Positions 7,707-17,134 of a stretch of 33,169 bases of DNA are shown in pieces; within the stretch, counting starts at the first letter, position 1, and every line of letters starts with the position of its first letter. The notes under the pieces were generated by a model. The model ran no database searches and was not told where the DNA came from. It was given only the letters and a program-made list of their open reading frames with translations. The DNA lies in assembly GCA_036500145.1 (NCBI GenBank), contig DASYCO010000021.1, positions 1 through 33,169 of the forward strand. Reading direction: 5' to 3'. This DNA comes from CAMAVH01 sp036500145. GTDB taxonomy: Bacteria; Pseudomonadota; Alphaproteobacteria; SMXQ01. A program made the position numbers and the translations under genes.

Positions 7707-8852
7707 ATGGACGAACGCGCGATTAGTCGCCGCGTGCAGGCCGCCTCCTTCGCGGCTGCCTTCGAGCATTTCATGATCACCCCGGCGCTCGGCGACATCG
7801 CCCGCCACTTCGACACGACGCTGGCGGCCGCGACCGTCGCCGCGACGACCTACTATCTCGGCTATGGCCTGATGCAGATTCCCTGGGGCCTGCTGTCGGA
7901 GCGCATCGGCCGCACGCGCGCCGCCTTCATCGGCATCATCTTCGGCGGCATGGCCACCCTCGCCGCGACCCTGGCCCCCGACCTGGCGACGCTCGCGATC
8001 CTGCGCTTCTGCGCCGGCGCCGGCATGGCCGCCGTGGTGCCCTCGATGATCGCCTGGATCGGCGACGCCCTCGACCATCATGCGCGGCCGCGCGTCGCCG
8101 CCAGCCTGAACGCCGCCTATGCGGTCGGCTCCGCCCTCGGCGTGCTCGCCGCCGGCTTCGCCACCGACCATTTCGGCTGGCAGGCGGCGCTGGTCATTGG
8201 CGGCCTGGTGCCGCTGCTCTGCGCCTTCCTGCTGCGCGGCCTGCCGGAAGTGCGCAGCGGCACGCCCATGCCGATGCGCGTCACCCTGAAGATCGCGCTG
8301 ACGACGCCGGCCGCCGTCTCCGTCGCCGTCATCGCCCTGATCGAAGGCACCGTGCTGTTCGGCATCATCGCCTATCTGGCGCCGACCCTGCTCGCCAGCG
8401 GCGCGCGCGCCTCGCTCACCGGCGCCATCGTCGGCGTCTACGGCGTCAGCGTCCTGCTGTGGGCCTGGCTCTTCCGCCGCGTCGGAAAGAAGATTCCGAT
8501 CTGGCGCTCGATCCTGATCGGCGGCGCCATGCTGACCGCCGCATGGGGCGCCGCCGCCGTCGATCCGGCGCTGATCGGCGTCCTGCTCGCCTCCGCCCTG
8601 TCGGCGGGCGCCGTCGTCTTCATGCACGCGCCGCTGCAGGTGTGGGCCACGGCGGCCGCGCCGAACGCGCGCGGCGCGGCGGTGGCCATGTTCGCCGGCT
8701 GCCTGTTCATCGGCGGCGCGGCCGGCACGGCGGCCTTCAAGCCGCTGTTCGAGCGCGGCGACGTCACCCTGATGTTCGTCATCGCGGCCGCCGTCGCGGC
8801 GGCTGTCAGCCTGACCGCCGGCCTGATCCGCCGCGCGATGGACAGGTCGTAA
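7707..8852 (+). CDS. Major facilitator superfamily transporter
   Basis: A 381-residue membrane protein with about 12 hydrophobic segments. Between helices 2 and 3 lies GLLSERIGRTRAAF, the MFS motif A (G-x3-(D/E)-x2-G-R). The central loop after helix 6 is short (LPEVRSGTPMPM). This fits the drug:H+ antiporter-like MFS class, but the substrate cannot be inferred. There is no regulator beside it. A 134-base gap after pyrE, containing a strong hairpin, suggests a separate transcript. The gene ends 22 bases before the small lipoprotein and may carry it as a second cistron. Confidence 0.88.
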   Translation: MDERAISRRVQAASFAAAFEHFMITPALGDIARHFDTTLAAATVAATTYYLGYGLMQIPWGLLSERIGRTRAAFIGIIFGGMATLAATLAPDLATLAILRFCAGAGMAAVVPSMIAWIGDALDHHARPRVAASLNAAYAVGSALGVLAAGFATDHFGWQAALVIGGLVPLLCAFLLRGLPEVRSGTPMPMRVTLKIALTTPAAVSVAVIALIEGTVLFGIIAYLAPTLLASGARASLTGAIVGVYGVSVLLWAWLFRRVGKKIPIWRSILIGGAMLTAAWGAAAVDPALIGVLLASALSAGAVVFMHAPLQVWATAAAPNARGAAVAMFAGCLFIGGAAGTAAFKPLFERGDVTLMFVIAAAVAAAVSLTAGLIRRAMDRS

Positions 8853-8874
8853 GATCAATAGGGGAGAGCGGCCG

Positions 8875-9219
8875 ATGAAGTTCGCGCCGGCTTGCTGCTT
8901 CGTCGCGCTGTCATTGGCGGGCTGCGCGGCCACCAAGGATGCGCCGCCCGTCGCGCTCAACGTCGGCAACGGCGTCGGCAGCCAATATGGCAATTACGCC
9001 GCGCAGGTCGATGGCGAGATGCGCGACGCCGCCGGCGAGCGCTGCGTCGTCTACAACTGGGACCGGCCGCTCGCCAGCGACCTAGCCGTCCGCGTAAAGT
9101 CCGCTTCCTGCGAATCCCGGGACCATCCCGGCTGGATGTCCGCCAGGGAAATTTCGCGCACGGTCATCCCGATGTCGGCGAGCAACCTGAAGGACGAAGA
9201 GAGCGACGCCGGCCAGTAG
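8875..9219 (+). CDS. Small predicted lipoprotein, function unknown
   Basis: A 114-residue protein starting after a clear ribosome binding site (GGGGAGAG, about 10 bases upstream). The N-terminus is a short hydrophobic signal ending in the lipobox L-A-G-C, with the lipidated Cys at residue 17. The mature part has two further cysteines (about residues 58 and 79) that could form a disulfide, and no domain I recognise. It lies 22 bases behind the MFS gene on the same strand and converges on dapB. The lipobox and ribosome site make it a real gene; its role is unknown. Confidence 0.75.
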   Translation: MKFAPACCFVALSLAGCAATKDAPPVALNVGNGVGSQYGNYAAQVDGEMRDAAGERCVVYNWDRPLASDLAVRVKSASCESRDHPGWMSAREISRTVIPMSASNLKDEESDAGQ

Positions 9220-9221
9220 CG

Positions 9222-9237
9222 GCGGGCGAACGCCCGC
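9222..9237. terminator. Short hairpin between convergent genes
   Basis: GCGGGC-GAAC-GCCCGC lies just after the lipoprotein stop and just before the dapB stop. It is a compact 6-bp GC stem with a tetraloop (7 complementary pairs at most), followed by only two T. It may help end transcription from both sides. Confidence 0.3.
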
Positions 9238-9254
9238 GTTCCGTCGGCAAAGGC

Positions 9255-10070
9255 TTATTCGCTGAAGCCGAGCACATCCTGCATGGAATAAAGGCCCGGC
9301 GCCTTGCCACGGCCCCAGATGGCGGCGCGCACGGCGCCACGCGCGAAGATCTGGCGCGACGAGGCCTTGTGGGTGAGCTCGACGCGCTCGCCGTCGGCGG
9401 CGAAGACCACCGTATGGTCGCCGACCACGTCGCCGCCGCGCAAAGACGCGAAGCCGATGTCGCCTGACTTGCGGGCGCCCGTGATGCCGTCGCGGCCGCG
9501 CGCTTCCACGTCCTTAAGATTCACGCCACGGCCCTGCGCCGCCGCTTCGCCGAGCATGAGCGCGGTGCCGGACGGCGCGTCGACCTTGTGGCGGTGATGC
9601 ATCTCGACGATCTCGATGTCGAACTCGTCGCCGAGCAGCGACGCCACGCGCTTGCTCAGGCCGGCCAGCAGGTTCACGCCGACGGAGAAATTGGCGGCGC
9701 GGACGATCGCCGTATGGCGCGCGGCCTTGGCGATCTCGGCGTCATGCGCCGCTTCCAGGCCGGTGGTGCCGATGACATGGATGGTCTTGCCCTGCGCGGC
9801 CAACGCGGCGTGCGCCACGGTGGCGGCGGGCGCCGTGAAATCGATGACGGCGTCGGCCATGGCGAAGAGCGCCACCGCGTCCTCGGTCACCGTCACGCCG
9901 AGCGGCTCGCCGCCGGCGAGGACGCCGGCATCCTTGCCGAGCGCCGCGCTGCCCGCCCGTTCGGTCGCGCCGATCAGCCGGCATTCGCCCGGCTGCGAAC
10001 GCACCTGCTGCACGAGCATGGCGCCCATGCGCCCGGCGGCGCCGACGATGCCGATCTTCAATGGATCCAT
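9255..10070 (-). CDS. dapB: 4-hydroxy-tetrahydrodipicolinate reductase
   Basis: A 271-residue NAD(P)H enzyme of the lysine/diaminopimelate pathway. The Rossmann nucleotide loop GIVGAAGRMG lies at residues 7-16. The active-site signature EMHHRHKVDAPSGTA lies at about 156-170, with the catalytic His pair and Lys162. It is the last gene of the reverse-strand run, 249 bases after the dnaJ stop. That gap holds a nested palindromic repeat and a tandem direct repeat. The spacing suggests its own promoter, although I did not find a convincing one. Confidence 0.96.
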   Translation of the reverse strand: MDPLKIGIVGAAGRMGAMLVQQVRSQPGECRLIGATERAGSAALGKDAGVLAGGEPLGVTVTEDAVALFAMADAVIDFTAPAATVAHAALAAQGKTIHVIGTTGLEAAHDAEIAKAARHTAIVRAANFSVGVNLLAGLSKRVASLLGDEFDIEIVEMHHRHKVDAPSGTALMLGEAAAQGRGVNLKDVEARGRDGITGARKSGDIGFASLRGGDVVGDHTVVFAADGERVELTHKASSRQIFARGAVRAAIWGRGKAPGLYSMQDVLGFSE

Positions 10071-10079
10071 GGAGACAAT

Positions 10080-10107
10080 CCCTTCGCCCGAAGGCCCTTC
10101 GCCTGAA
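10080..10107 (-). promoter_or_regulatory. Tandem direct repeat and small hairpin before dapB
   Basis: CCCTTCGCC(C/T)GAA occurs twice (10080-10092 and 10095-10107), 15 bases apart. Read on the dapB strand, the stretch also folds as CCTTC-GGGC-GAAGG (10081-10094), which holds a GAAGG purine run about 11 bases before the dapB ATG. It may influence ribosome access. This is inference from proximity only. Confidence 0.3.
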
Positions 10108-10165
10108 ACGGCGGGGATTTAAGCACAGGCTTGCGCGGGGGCGGAGGGTTTTTCCGGCAGGCCGT

Positions 10166-10255
10166 CACCCTCGGGCTTGACCCGAGGGTCCATGCTTCAA
10201 ACACGCAGACGAAGGCGCTCCTGACAAATGGACCCTCGGGTCAAGCCCGAGGGTG
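10166..10255. repeat. Nested palindromic intergenic repeat, copy 2
   Basis: Two 28-base arms (10166-10193 and 10228-10255) are perfect inverted copies. Each arm is itself a near-palindrome around TCGGGCTTGACCCGA. The sequence is clearly related to the repeat at 5233-5321, with C/T swaps that keep the inner pairing. It sits between dnaJ and dapB on the reverse strand and would fold as a long double hairpin in any read-through RNA. Confidence 0.8.
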
Positions 10256-10319
10256 GCGATGTGGGAAGGAGCGAGGCTTAAGGAGAAAAGGTATGCCGAA
10301 GCAAATCGCCAGCGGCCTG

Positions 10320-11453
10320 CTACTCGCGCAGGTCGTCCCACAGCTCCTTGACCTTGGCGAAGAAGCCTTCGGTCTCGGGGCTTGTCTGCTCGCGCTTGCC
10401 CGCCTTGTCGAATTCGGCGAGCAGCTCCTTCTGCTTCTTGGTCAGGTTCATCGGCGTCTCGACGGCGGCCTGAATGTACATGTCGCCGCGCGCGGCCGAG
10501 CGCATGACGGACATGCCCTTGGCCTTGAGGCGGAACTGGTGGCCGCTCTGGGTGCCGGCGGGAACGGCAACGCGCGCCTTGGTGCCGTCGACGCAGGGCA
10601 CCTCGAAGGAGCCGCCGAGCGCCGCCGAGCTCATGCTGATCGGCACGCGGCAGTAGATGTTGGCGCCGTCGCGCTGAAACAGACGATGGGGCGCCACCGC
10701 CAGGAAGATGTAGAGGTCGCCGGCCAGGCCGCCGCGCAGGCCCGCTTCGCCTTCGCCGGTCAGGCGGATGCGCGTGCCGTCCTCGACGCCGGCGGGGATG
10801 TTGACCGAAAGGGTCTTTTCCTTGCGCGTGCGCCCGGCGCCCTGGCAGGCGCGGCAGGGATTGTCGATGACCTTGCCGGCGCCCTGGCAGGTCGGGCAGG
10901 CGCGCTCGATAGTGAAGAAGCCCTGGCTGGCGCGCACCTTGCCGCGCCCGTGGCAGGTGCCGCAGGTGACGGGCTTGGAGCCCTTGGCGGCACCCGAGCC
11001 TTCGCATTCCTCGCAAGGCGCGCTCGACGGCACGCGGATCGTCGTCTGGCGGCCGTGGAAGGCCTCCTCCAGGGTGATCTGCATGTTGTAGCGGAGGTCG
11101 GCGCCGCGCGTGGCGGAGTTGGCGCCGCCCTGGCCGCGCCGGCCGGTGAACTCGCCGAACATCTCGTCGAAGATGTCGGCGAAGCCGCCGAAGCCGAAGT
11201 CGGACGCGCCGCCGCGACCGCCGCCGTTCTCGAAGGCGGCATGGCCGTAGCGGTCGTAGGCCGCGCGCTTATCGGCGTCCTTCAGGACGTCGTAAGCTTC
11301 GTTGATCTCCTTGAACTTGTGCTCCGCCGCCGCGTCGCCGGGATTGCGGTCCGGATGATGCTGCATGGCGAGCTTGCGGTACGACCGCTTGAGGGTCTCG
11401 CCGTCCGCGTCGCGCGAACATTCGAGAAGCTCGTAGTAATCGATTTTATCCAT
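10320..11453 (-). CDS. dnaJ: Chaperone DnaJ
   Basis: A 377-residue type I Hsp40 co-chaperone of DnaK. The J domain has HPD at residues 33-35. A Gly/Phe-rich linker (GGGRGGASDFGFGGFADIF) follows. The zinc-binding region has all four C-x2-C-x-G-x-G repeats, seen as CEECEGSG, CGTCHGRG, CPTCQGAG and CRACQGAG. The C-terminal substrate-binding domains complete the normal length. It follows dnaK by 72 bases on the same strand, with a 15-bp intercistronic hairpin between them that may tune its level relative to dnaK. Confidence 0.98.
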   Translation of the reverse strand: MDKIDYYELLECSRDADGETLKRSYRKLAMQHHPDRNPGDAAAEHKFKEINEAYDVLKDADKRAAYDRYGHAAFENGGGRGGASDFGFGGFADIFDEMFGEFTGRRGQGGANSATRGADLRYNMQITLEEAFHGRQTTIRVPSSAPCEECEGSGAAKGSKPVTCGTCHGRGKVRASQGFFTIERACPTCQGAGKVIDNPCRACQGAGRTRKEKTLSVNIPAGVEDGTRIRLTGEGEAGLRGGLAGDLYIFLAVAPHRLFQRDGANIYCRVPISMSSAALGGSFEVPCVDGTKARVAVPAGTQSGHQFRLKAKGMSVMRSAARGDMYIQAAVETPMNLTKKQKELLAEFDKAGKREQTSPETEGFFAKVKELWDDLRE

Positions 11454-11469
11454 GTCGGTACGAAGCTCG

Positions 11470-11519
11470 CCCTGCGCGTGAGGATGAAAGTTGCGTGGTG
11501 ATCGTCCTCACGCGCAGGG
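11470..11519 (-). promoter_or_regulatory. 15-bp intercistronic hairpin between dnaK and dnaJ
   Basis: CCCTGCGCGTGAGGA (11470-11484) is perfectly complementary to 11505-11519, with a 20-base loop and a possible extension into the loop by a G-U pair and two more pairs. It fills most of the 72-base gap between the dnaK stop and the dnaJ start. No T-run follows on the reverse strand, so it is not a classical terminator. It may be a processing site, an mRNA stabiliser or a partial attenuator. Confidence 0.65.
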
Positions 11520-11525
11520 TCGAAA

Positions 11526-13463
<1,938 letters not shown>

Positions 13464-13544
13464 CGTTCTATCCATCCTCATTACATTAGCAGGCTCTGCC
13501 GGCCCAGTGCGGCACCGGGCAGAACCCCTGCGGGATTACCGTTC

Positions 13545-13559
13545 CGATCACGTTGATCG
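13545..13559 (-). promoter_or_regulatory. Small inverted repeat in the dnaK leader
   Basis: CGATCA-CGT-TGATCG is a perfect 6-bp inverted repeat with a 3-base centre, lying between the candidate dnaK promoter and the start codon. It is not a CIRCE element (TTAGCACTC-N9-GAGTGCTAA). It could be an operator or a leader hairpin. Confidence 0.3.
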
Positions 13560-13584
13560 CCGGTCCCCCCGAACGGCTGTGGGG

Positions 13585-13613
13585 TATATAGGCAAGGGGT
13601 TTTGGGCCTGCAA
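13585..13613 (-). promoter_or_regulatory. Promoter for dnaK (sigma70/RpoH-like)
   Basis: On the reverse strand, TTGCAG (13613-13608) and TATATA (13590-13585) are exactly 17 bases apart. The -10 context reads CCTATATA, which also fits the alphaproteobacterial heat-shock sigma pattern (CYTATNT, from memory of published consensus). The leader would be about 115 bases. Confidence 0.5.
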
Positions 13614-13692
13614 CACCTGGGAGGAAACTATCTCTCCCCGGAGCAACCGGCCCGCAGTCGGTGGTTTCGGACCCTGCGAGGGGCCCTGGAAA

Positions 13693-14304
13693 TCAGGCCT
13701 TGGTGTCGACGTTGTGCGGGTCGCCGGAGGCGGCGCCGTAGCCGCCCGTCTGGGCGTTCGCGGCAGCGCTCACACCACCCTTGGAGACGCCGACCATGGC
13801 GGGACGCAATAGGCGGTCCTTCAGGGTGTAGCCAGCCTGCAAGACCTGGACGACCGTGCCGGCCGGCTTGGAGGCGTCTTCGACCTCGAACATCGCCTGG
13901 TGCAGGTCGTGGTTGAAGGCCTGGCCCTCGGGCGAGACCCGGACGATGCCGGCCCGCTCGAAGATCGCGTTCAGCTCGCGCTCGGTCAGCTCGACGCCGG
14001 AAATGAAGGGCTTGAGGCTGTCCGGCAGGCCGGCGGGCTGGCTTTCCAGCGCCCGGCGCAGGTTGTCGGCGACCGTCAGCATCTCGCGGGCGAAGCCGGT
14101 GATGGCGTATTTCGCCGTGTCTTCGCGCTCTTTTTCGGCGCGGCGGCGGTAGTTCTCCAATTCCGCGACCGCGCGCAAGGCGCGGTCCTTGGTTTCGGCC
14201 AGTTCGGCCTGCAGCTTCTCGATCACGGCGAACCCGTCGGGGGCGTCGTCGGAGCCGGGCTGGGCGGGATTATCCTGAGGGGCGGCGTCGTCTTGCGCGG
14301 TCAT
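13693..14304 (-). CDS. grpE: Nucleotide exchange factor GrpE
   Basis: A 203-residue co-chaperone that drives ADP release from DnaK. An acidic Asp/Pro-rich N-terminus leads into a long coiled coil (EKLQAELAETKDRALRAVAELENYRRRAEKE, about residues 30-60), then the four-helix region and the beta domain (GIVRVSPEGQAFNHDLHQAMFEV, with GTVVQVLQAGYTLKDRLLRPAMVGVS). These are the standard GrpE signatures. It lies 161 bases downstream of hrcA, with an RpoH-like promoter in that gap, and 229 bases upstream of dnaK. Confidence 0.96.
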   Translation of the reverse strand: MTAQDDAAPQDNPAQPGSDDAPDGFAVIEKLQAELAETKDRALRAVAELENYRRRAEKEREDTAKYAITGFAREMLTVADNLRRALESQPAGLPDSLKPFISGVELTERELNAIFERAGIVRVSPEGQAFNHDLHQAMFEVEDASKPAGTVVQVLQAGYTLKDRLLRPAMVGVSKGGVSAAANAQTGGYGAASGDPHNVDTKA

Positions 14305-14376
14305 GCGGTGATTTCCGTCAGTCTTAAGGGCCCCGGCGGAACGCGGCGGAGGCTGGTCGGGCGATTGCGGAGAGAC

Positions 14377-14406
14377 AAATGGGCGTTGGCGCGGCCGGAG
14401 TCAACC
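14377..14406 (-). promoter_or_regulatory. RpoH-like heat-shock promoter for grpE
   Basis: On the reverse strand, GGTTGACT (14406-14399) is followed after 14 bases by GCCCATTT (14384-14377). The -10 matches 7 of 8 positions of the heat-shock sigma32 pattern CCCCATNT, and the -35 shares TTGA. The spacing is right for that factor. The leader would be about 65 bases. Confidence 0.45.
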
Positions 14407-14465
14407 ATTCAGCCGCTCGCCCCTGAGCCCAGAACCGGCGGAAAGCCGCCCTTTTAGCCGATCCC

Positions 14466-15521
14466 TTAACCGACGAGACGGCCGATCACCTTGGCGGTGT
14501 AGTCGACCATGGGGATGATGCGGGCATAGTTCAGCCGGGTTGGGCCAATGACGCCGATGGCCCCGACGATCTTCTCGGCGCTGTTGGCGAAGGGGGCGAC
14601 GATCATCGAGAAGCCGGCGTTGCGGAACAGCTCGTTGCCCGCGCCGATGAAGATCTGCACGCCCTCGGCCGCCCCGGCCAGGTCGACCAGCTTGGCCATG
14701 GTCTCCTTGGTCTCCAGCGCCTGGAAGAGCCCGCGGATGCGCTCCAGGTCCTCGATGGCGGTGACGTTGTCGAGCAGGTTGGCCTGGCCGCGCACGATCA
14801 GCGAGCCGCCGCCCTGCTCGCCCGAGCGCAGCGCGATGCCCTGCTCGACCAGGCGGCTGGTCAGCGCGTCGAGCTGGGCGCGGTGCTGCTCCAGCTCGGT
14901 GACGATCTCGGTGCGCGCGTCGCGCAGCGTGCGGCCGACCAGCTTGGCGGTGAGGTAGTTGCTCGCCTCGACCAATGCGGACGCAGGCATGCCGAGCGGC
15001 ACGTCGATCAGGCGGTTCTCGACGACGCCGTTGTCGGCGACCATGACGACGAGCGCGCGGCCGTTGGCGAGGCCGACGAATTCGATGTGCTTGAGGACGG
15101 CTTCCGCCTTCGGCGCCAGCACCAGGCCAGCGCAGCGCGACAGGCCCGACAGCATGGCCGAGGCCTCGCCCATGGCTTCCTCGAAGCTCTTGCCGGCGGC
15201 GGCGCACTGGCTGTCGATGTCGCGCCGCTCTTCCTTGGTGAGGCCGCCGACCTCGAGCAGACCGTCGACGAACAGCTTGAGCCCCGCCTCGGTCGGCAGG
15301 CGGCCCGCCGACGTGTGCGGCGAATAGAGCAGCCCGGCGTCCTGCAGGTCGGCCATGACATTGCGGATCGTCGCCGGCGACAGGTTCTGCGACAGCCGGC
15401 GCGCGAGCGTGCGCGAGCCGACCGGATCGCCGGTCTCGACGTAGGATTCGACGATGCGGCGAAAAATCTCGCGCGACCGTTCGTTCAGTTCGCTGATGGC
15501 GGGCTTGGGTGCGGAAAACAT
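14466..15521 (-). CDS. hrcA: Heat-inducible transcription repressor HrcA
   Basis: A 351-residue repressor of heat-shock operons that binds CIRCE operators and needs GroEL for activity. The N-terminal winged helix is clear (ELNERSREIFRRIVESYVETGDPVGSRTLAR, then LSPATIRNVMADLQDAGLLYSPHTSAGRLPT). The rest is the GAF-like and dimerisation region, ending YARIIPMVDYTAKVIGRLV. It is the first gene of the reverse-strand cluster and is divergent from rph. No CIRCE sequence was found anywhere in the window, so its targets (usually groESL) must lie elsewhere. It has a good sigma70-type promoter. Confidence 0.97.
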   Translation of the reverse strand: MFSAPKPAISELNERSREIFRRIVESYVETGDPVGSRTLARRLSQNLSPATIRNVMADLQDAGLLYSPHTSAGRLPTEAGLKLFVDGLLEVGGLTKEERRDIDSQCAAAGKSFEEAMGEASAMLSGLSRCAGLVLAPKAEAVLKHIEFVGLANGRALVVMVADNGVVENRLIDVPLGMPASALVEASNYLTAKLVGRTLRDARTEIVTELEQHRAQLDALTSRLVEQGIALRSGEQGGGSLIVRGQANLLDNVTAIEDLERIRGLFQALETKETMAKLVDLAGAAEGVQIFIGAGNELFRNAGFSMIVAPFANSAEKIVGAIGVIGPTRLNYARIIPMVDYTAKVIGRLVG

Positions 15522-15542
15522 GGCAGCTCCCTATGCGCGGCG

Positions 15543-15571
15543 AATCTAGTGACCCCACCCCGCAGCGTCAA
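15543..15571 (-). promoter_or_regulatory. Sigma70-type promoter for hrcA
   Basis: On the reverse strand, TTGACG (15571-15566) and TAGATT (15548-15543) are separated by exactly 17 bases. The hrcA ATG at 15521 is followed from here after a short leader with GGGAG as ribosome site. A GANTC site overlaps the -10 box. Confidence 0.55.
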
Positions 15572-15582
15572 CGACGCGGAAT

Positions 15583-15600
15583 CATTGGAAAACATTGGAA
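15583..15600. repeat. Helically phased direct repeat upstream of hrcA
   Basis: CATTGGAA occurs twice, at 15583-15590 and 15593-15600, exactly 10 bases apart, so both copies face the same side of the helix. It lies 12 bases upstream of the hrcA -35 box. GAATC (a GANTC site) flanks it at 15579-15583 and 15601-15605. It could be an activator site. Confidence 0.4.
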
Positions 15601-15712
15601 GAATCGGGCCGATCCGGGCCGACCGGCAGGCTGGACGCGGCCGCCGTCTGCGGCTAGCTTGCCGGCGACCTTCAGCCGTCGTTTTTCAGCCTATCCTTCC
15701 AGGAGACGTCCC

Positions 15713-16435
15713 ATGCGCCCCTCCGGCCGCGCCCCCGACCAGCTTCGCACCGTGACCCTCGAGCCCGGCGCGAGCAAGTACGCCGAAGGGTCCTGCCTGG
15801 CGAAGTTCGGCGACACCCATGTGCTCTGCGCCGCCACGGTCGAAGAGCGCGTGCCGCCGTTCCTGCGCGATTCCGGCAAGGGCTGGGTGACGGCGGAATA
15901 CGGCATGCTGCCGCGCTCGACCCACACGCGCACCGACCGCGAAGCGTCGCGCGGCAAGCAGTCGGGCCGCACCCAGGAAATCCAGCGCCTGATCGGCCGA
16001 TCCTTGCGCGCCATCACCGACCTGCCGGCACTTGGCGAACGCCAGATCCGCCTCGACTGCGACGTCATCCAGGCCGACGGCGGCACGCGCACGGCGGCCA
16101 TCACCGGCTCCTTCGTCGCGCTGCAGATCGCCATCAACAAGCTGATGAAGTCGGGCGCGGTGAAGAAGCAGCCGCTGACCGACCATGTCGCCGCCATCTC
16201 CTGCGGCATCTTCAACGGCACGCCGGTGCTCGACCTCGACTATGCCGAGGACAGCAAGGCGCAGACCGACGGCAACTTCGTGCTGACCGGCGCCGGCGGC
16301 TTCGTCGAGATCCAGTCGACCGCCGAGCTGAAGCCGTTCGACAAGAGCGAGTTCGACGCCCTGCTGGCGCTGGCGCAGAAGGGCATTTCCGAACTGGTGG
16401 TGCTGCAGCGCGCCGCCATCGCCGCCGCAAGCTGA
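15713..16435 (+). CDS. rph: Ribonuclease PH
   Basis: A 240-residue phosphorolytic 3'-exoribonuclease that trims tRNA 3' ends. The N-terminus MRPSGRAPDQLRTVTLEPG and the motifs GWVTAEYGMLPRSTHTR, REASRGKQSGRTQEIQRLIGRSLRA, and LDCDVIQADGGTRTAAITGSFVAL are diagnostic. The ATG at 15713 has AGGAG seven bases upstream; the open frame further upstream is not used. It is divergent from hrcA with 191 bases between start codons and is followed by rdgB after 14 bases, a standard alphaproteobacterial order. Confidence 0.98.
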   Translation: MRPSGRAPDQLRTVTLEPGASKYAEGSCLAKFGDTHVLCAATVEERVPPFLRDSGKGWVTAEYGMLPRSTHTRTDREASRGKQSGRTQEIQRLIGRSLRAITDLPALGERQIRLDCDVIQADGGTRTAAITGSFVALQIAINKLMKSGAVKKQPLTDHVAAISCGIFNGTPVLDLDYAEDSKAQTDGNFVLTGAGGFVEIQSTAELKPFDKSEFDALLALAQKGISELVVLQRAAIAAAS

Positions 16436-16449
16436 AGGCGCCGCCGACC

Positions 16450-17094
16450 ATGCGCCGCCGCAGCATCGCCGGCCGCAAGATCGTCCTGGCCAGCCACAAT
16501 CCCGGCAAGCTGCGCGAGATCGCCGAGCTGCTCGCCCCCTACAAGGTCGAGGTCGTCTCGGCCGGCGACCTCGGCTTGCGCGAGCCGGACGAGACCGGCG
16601 CCACCTTCATCGACAATGCGGTCATCAAGGCGGAAGCCGCCGCCATGGCGAGCGGCCTGCCCGCCCTGGCCGACGATTCCGGCCTGGCGGTCGACGCCCT
16701 GGGCGGCGCGCCCGGCATCCATTCGGCGCGCTGGGCCGGCCCCGCCAAGGACTTCGGCATGGCCATGGAGCGCGTCTGGCGCGAGGCCAGCCAGTCCGCA
16801 CCAAACACGGTCCAGGGTCACGCCGGGCCTGACCGCAACGCCCATTTCGTCTGCGTGCTGGCGCTCTGCTGGCCGGCCCTGCCGTTCGGCGCGCCGGTCT
16901 GCGACATCTTCCCCGGCCGGGTCGACGGCCATCTCGTCTGGCCGCCGCGCGGCGAGAAGGGCTTCGGCTACGACCCCATCTTCATGGCCAAGGGCCATAG
17001 CCAGACCTTCGGCGAGATGGAGGCGAGCGCCAAGCACGCCATCAGCCACCGCGCCGACGCCTTCAATAAGCTGGTCGCCGCCTACTTTTCCTGA
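16450..17094 (+). CDS. rdgB: dITP/XTP pyrophosphatase (RdgB/HAM1)
   Basis: A 214-residue house-cleaning enzyme that hydrolyses non-canonical purine triphosphates to keep them out of nucleic acids. Signatures are IVLASHNPGKLREI near the N-terminus, TFIDNAVIKA, LADDSGLAVDALGGAPGIHSARWAG with the catalytic Asp pair, GEKGFGYDPIF, and the C-terminal SHRADAF. It is co-directional with rph, with a 14-base gap, so it is probably the second cistron. In many relatives hemW follows directly; here two small secreted-peptide units intervene. Confidence 0.97.
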   Translation: MRRRSIAGRKIVLASHNPGKLREIAELLAPYKVEVVSAGDLGLREPDETGATFIDNAVIKAEAAAMASGLPALADDSGLAVDALGGAPGIHSARWAGPAKDFGMAMERVWREASQSAPNTVQGHAGPDRNAHFVCVLALCWPALPFGAPVCDIFPGRVDGHLVWPPRGEKGFGYDPIFMAKGHSQTFGEMEASAKHAISHRADAFNKLVAAYFS

Positions 17095-17134
17095 CTGTCA
17101 CATCTGTCATCGGCCAGGACCGGCTCGCGGCGCG

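Noticed and set aside
14437..14454. GGCGG-AAAG-CCGCC followed by CTTTT, a small forward-strand terminator
   Set aside because: It would act on the forward strand, where there is no gene to terminate; on the hrcA/grpE strand no T-run follows. Stem only 5 bp.
13464..15712. A CIRCE operator near hrcA, grpE or dnaK
   Set aside because: No TTAGCACTC-N9-GAGTGCTAA or close variant was seen in the gaps. The inverted repeat at 13545-13559 does not match it.
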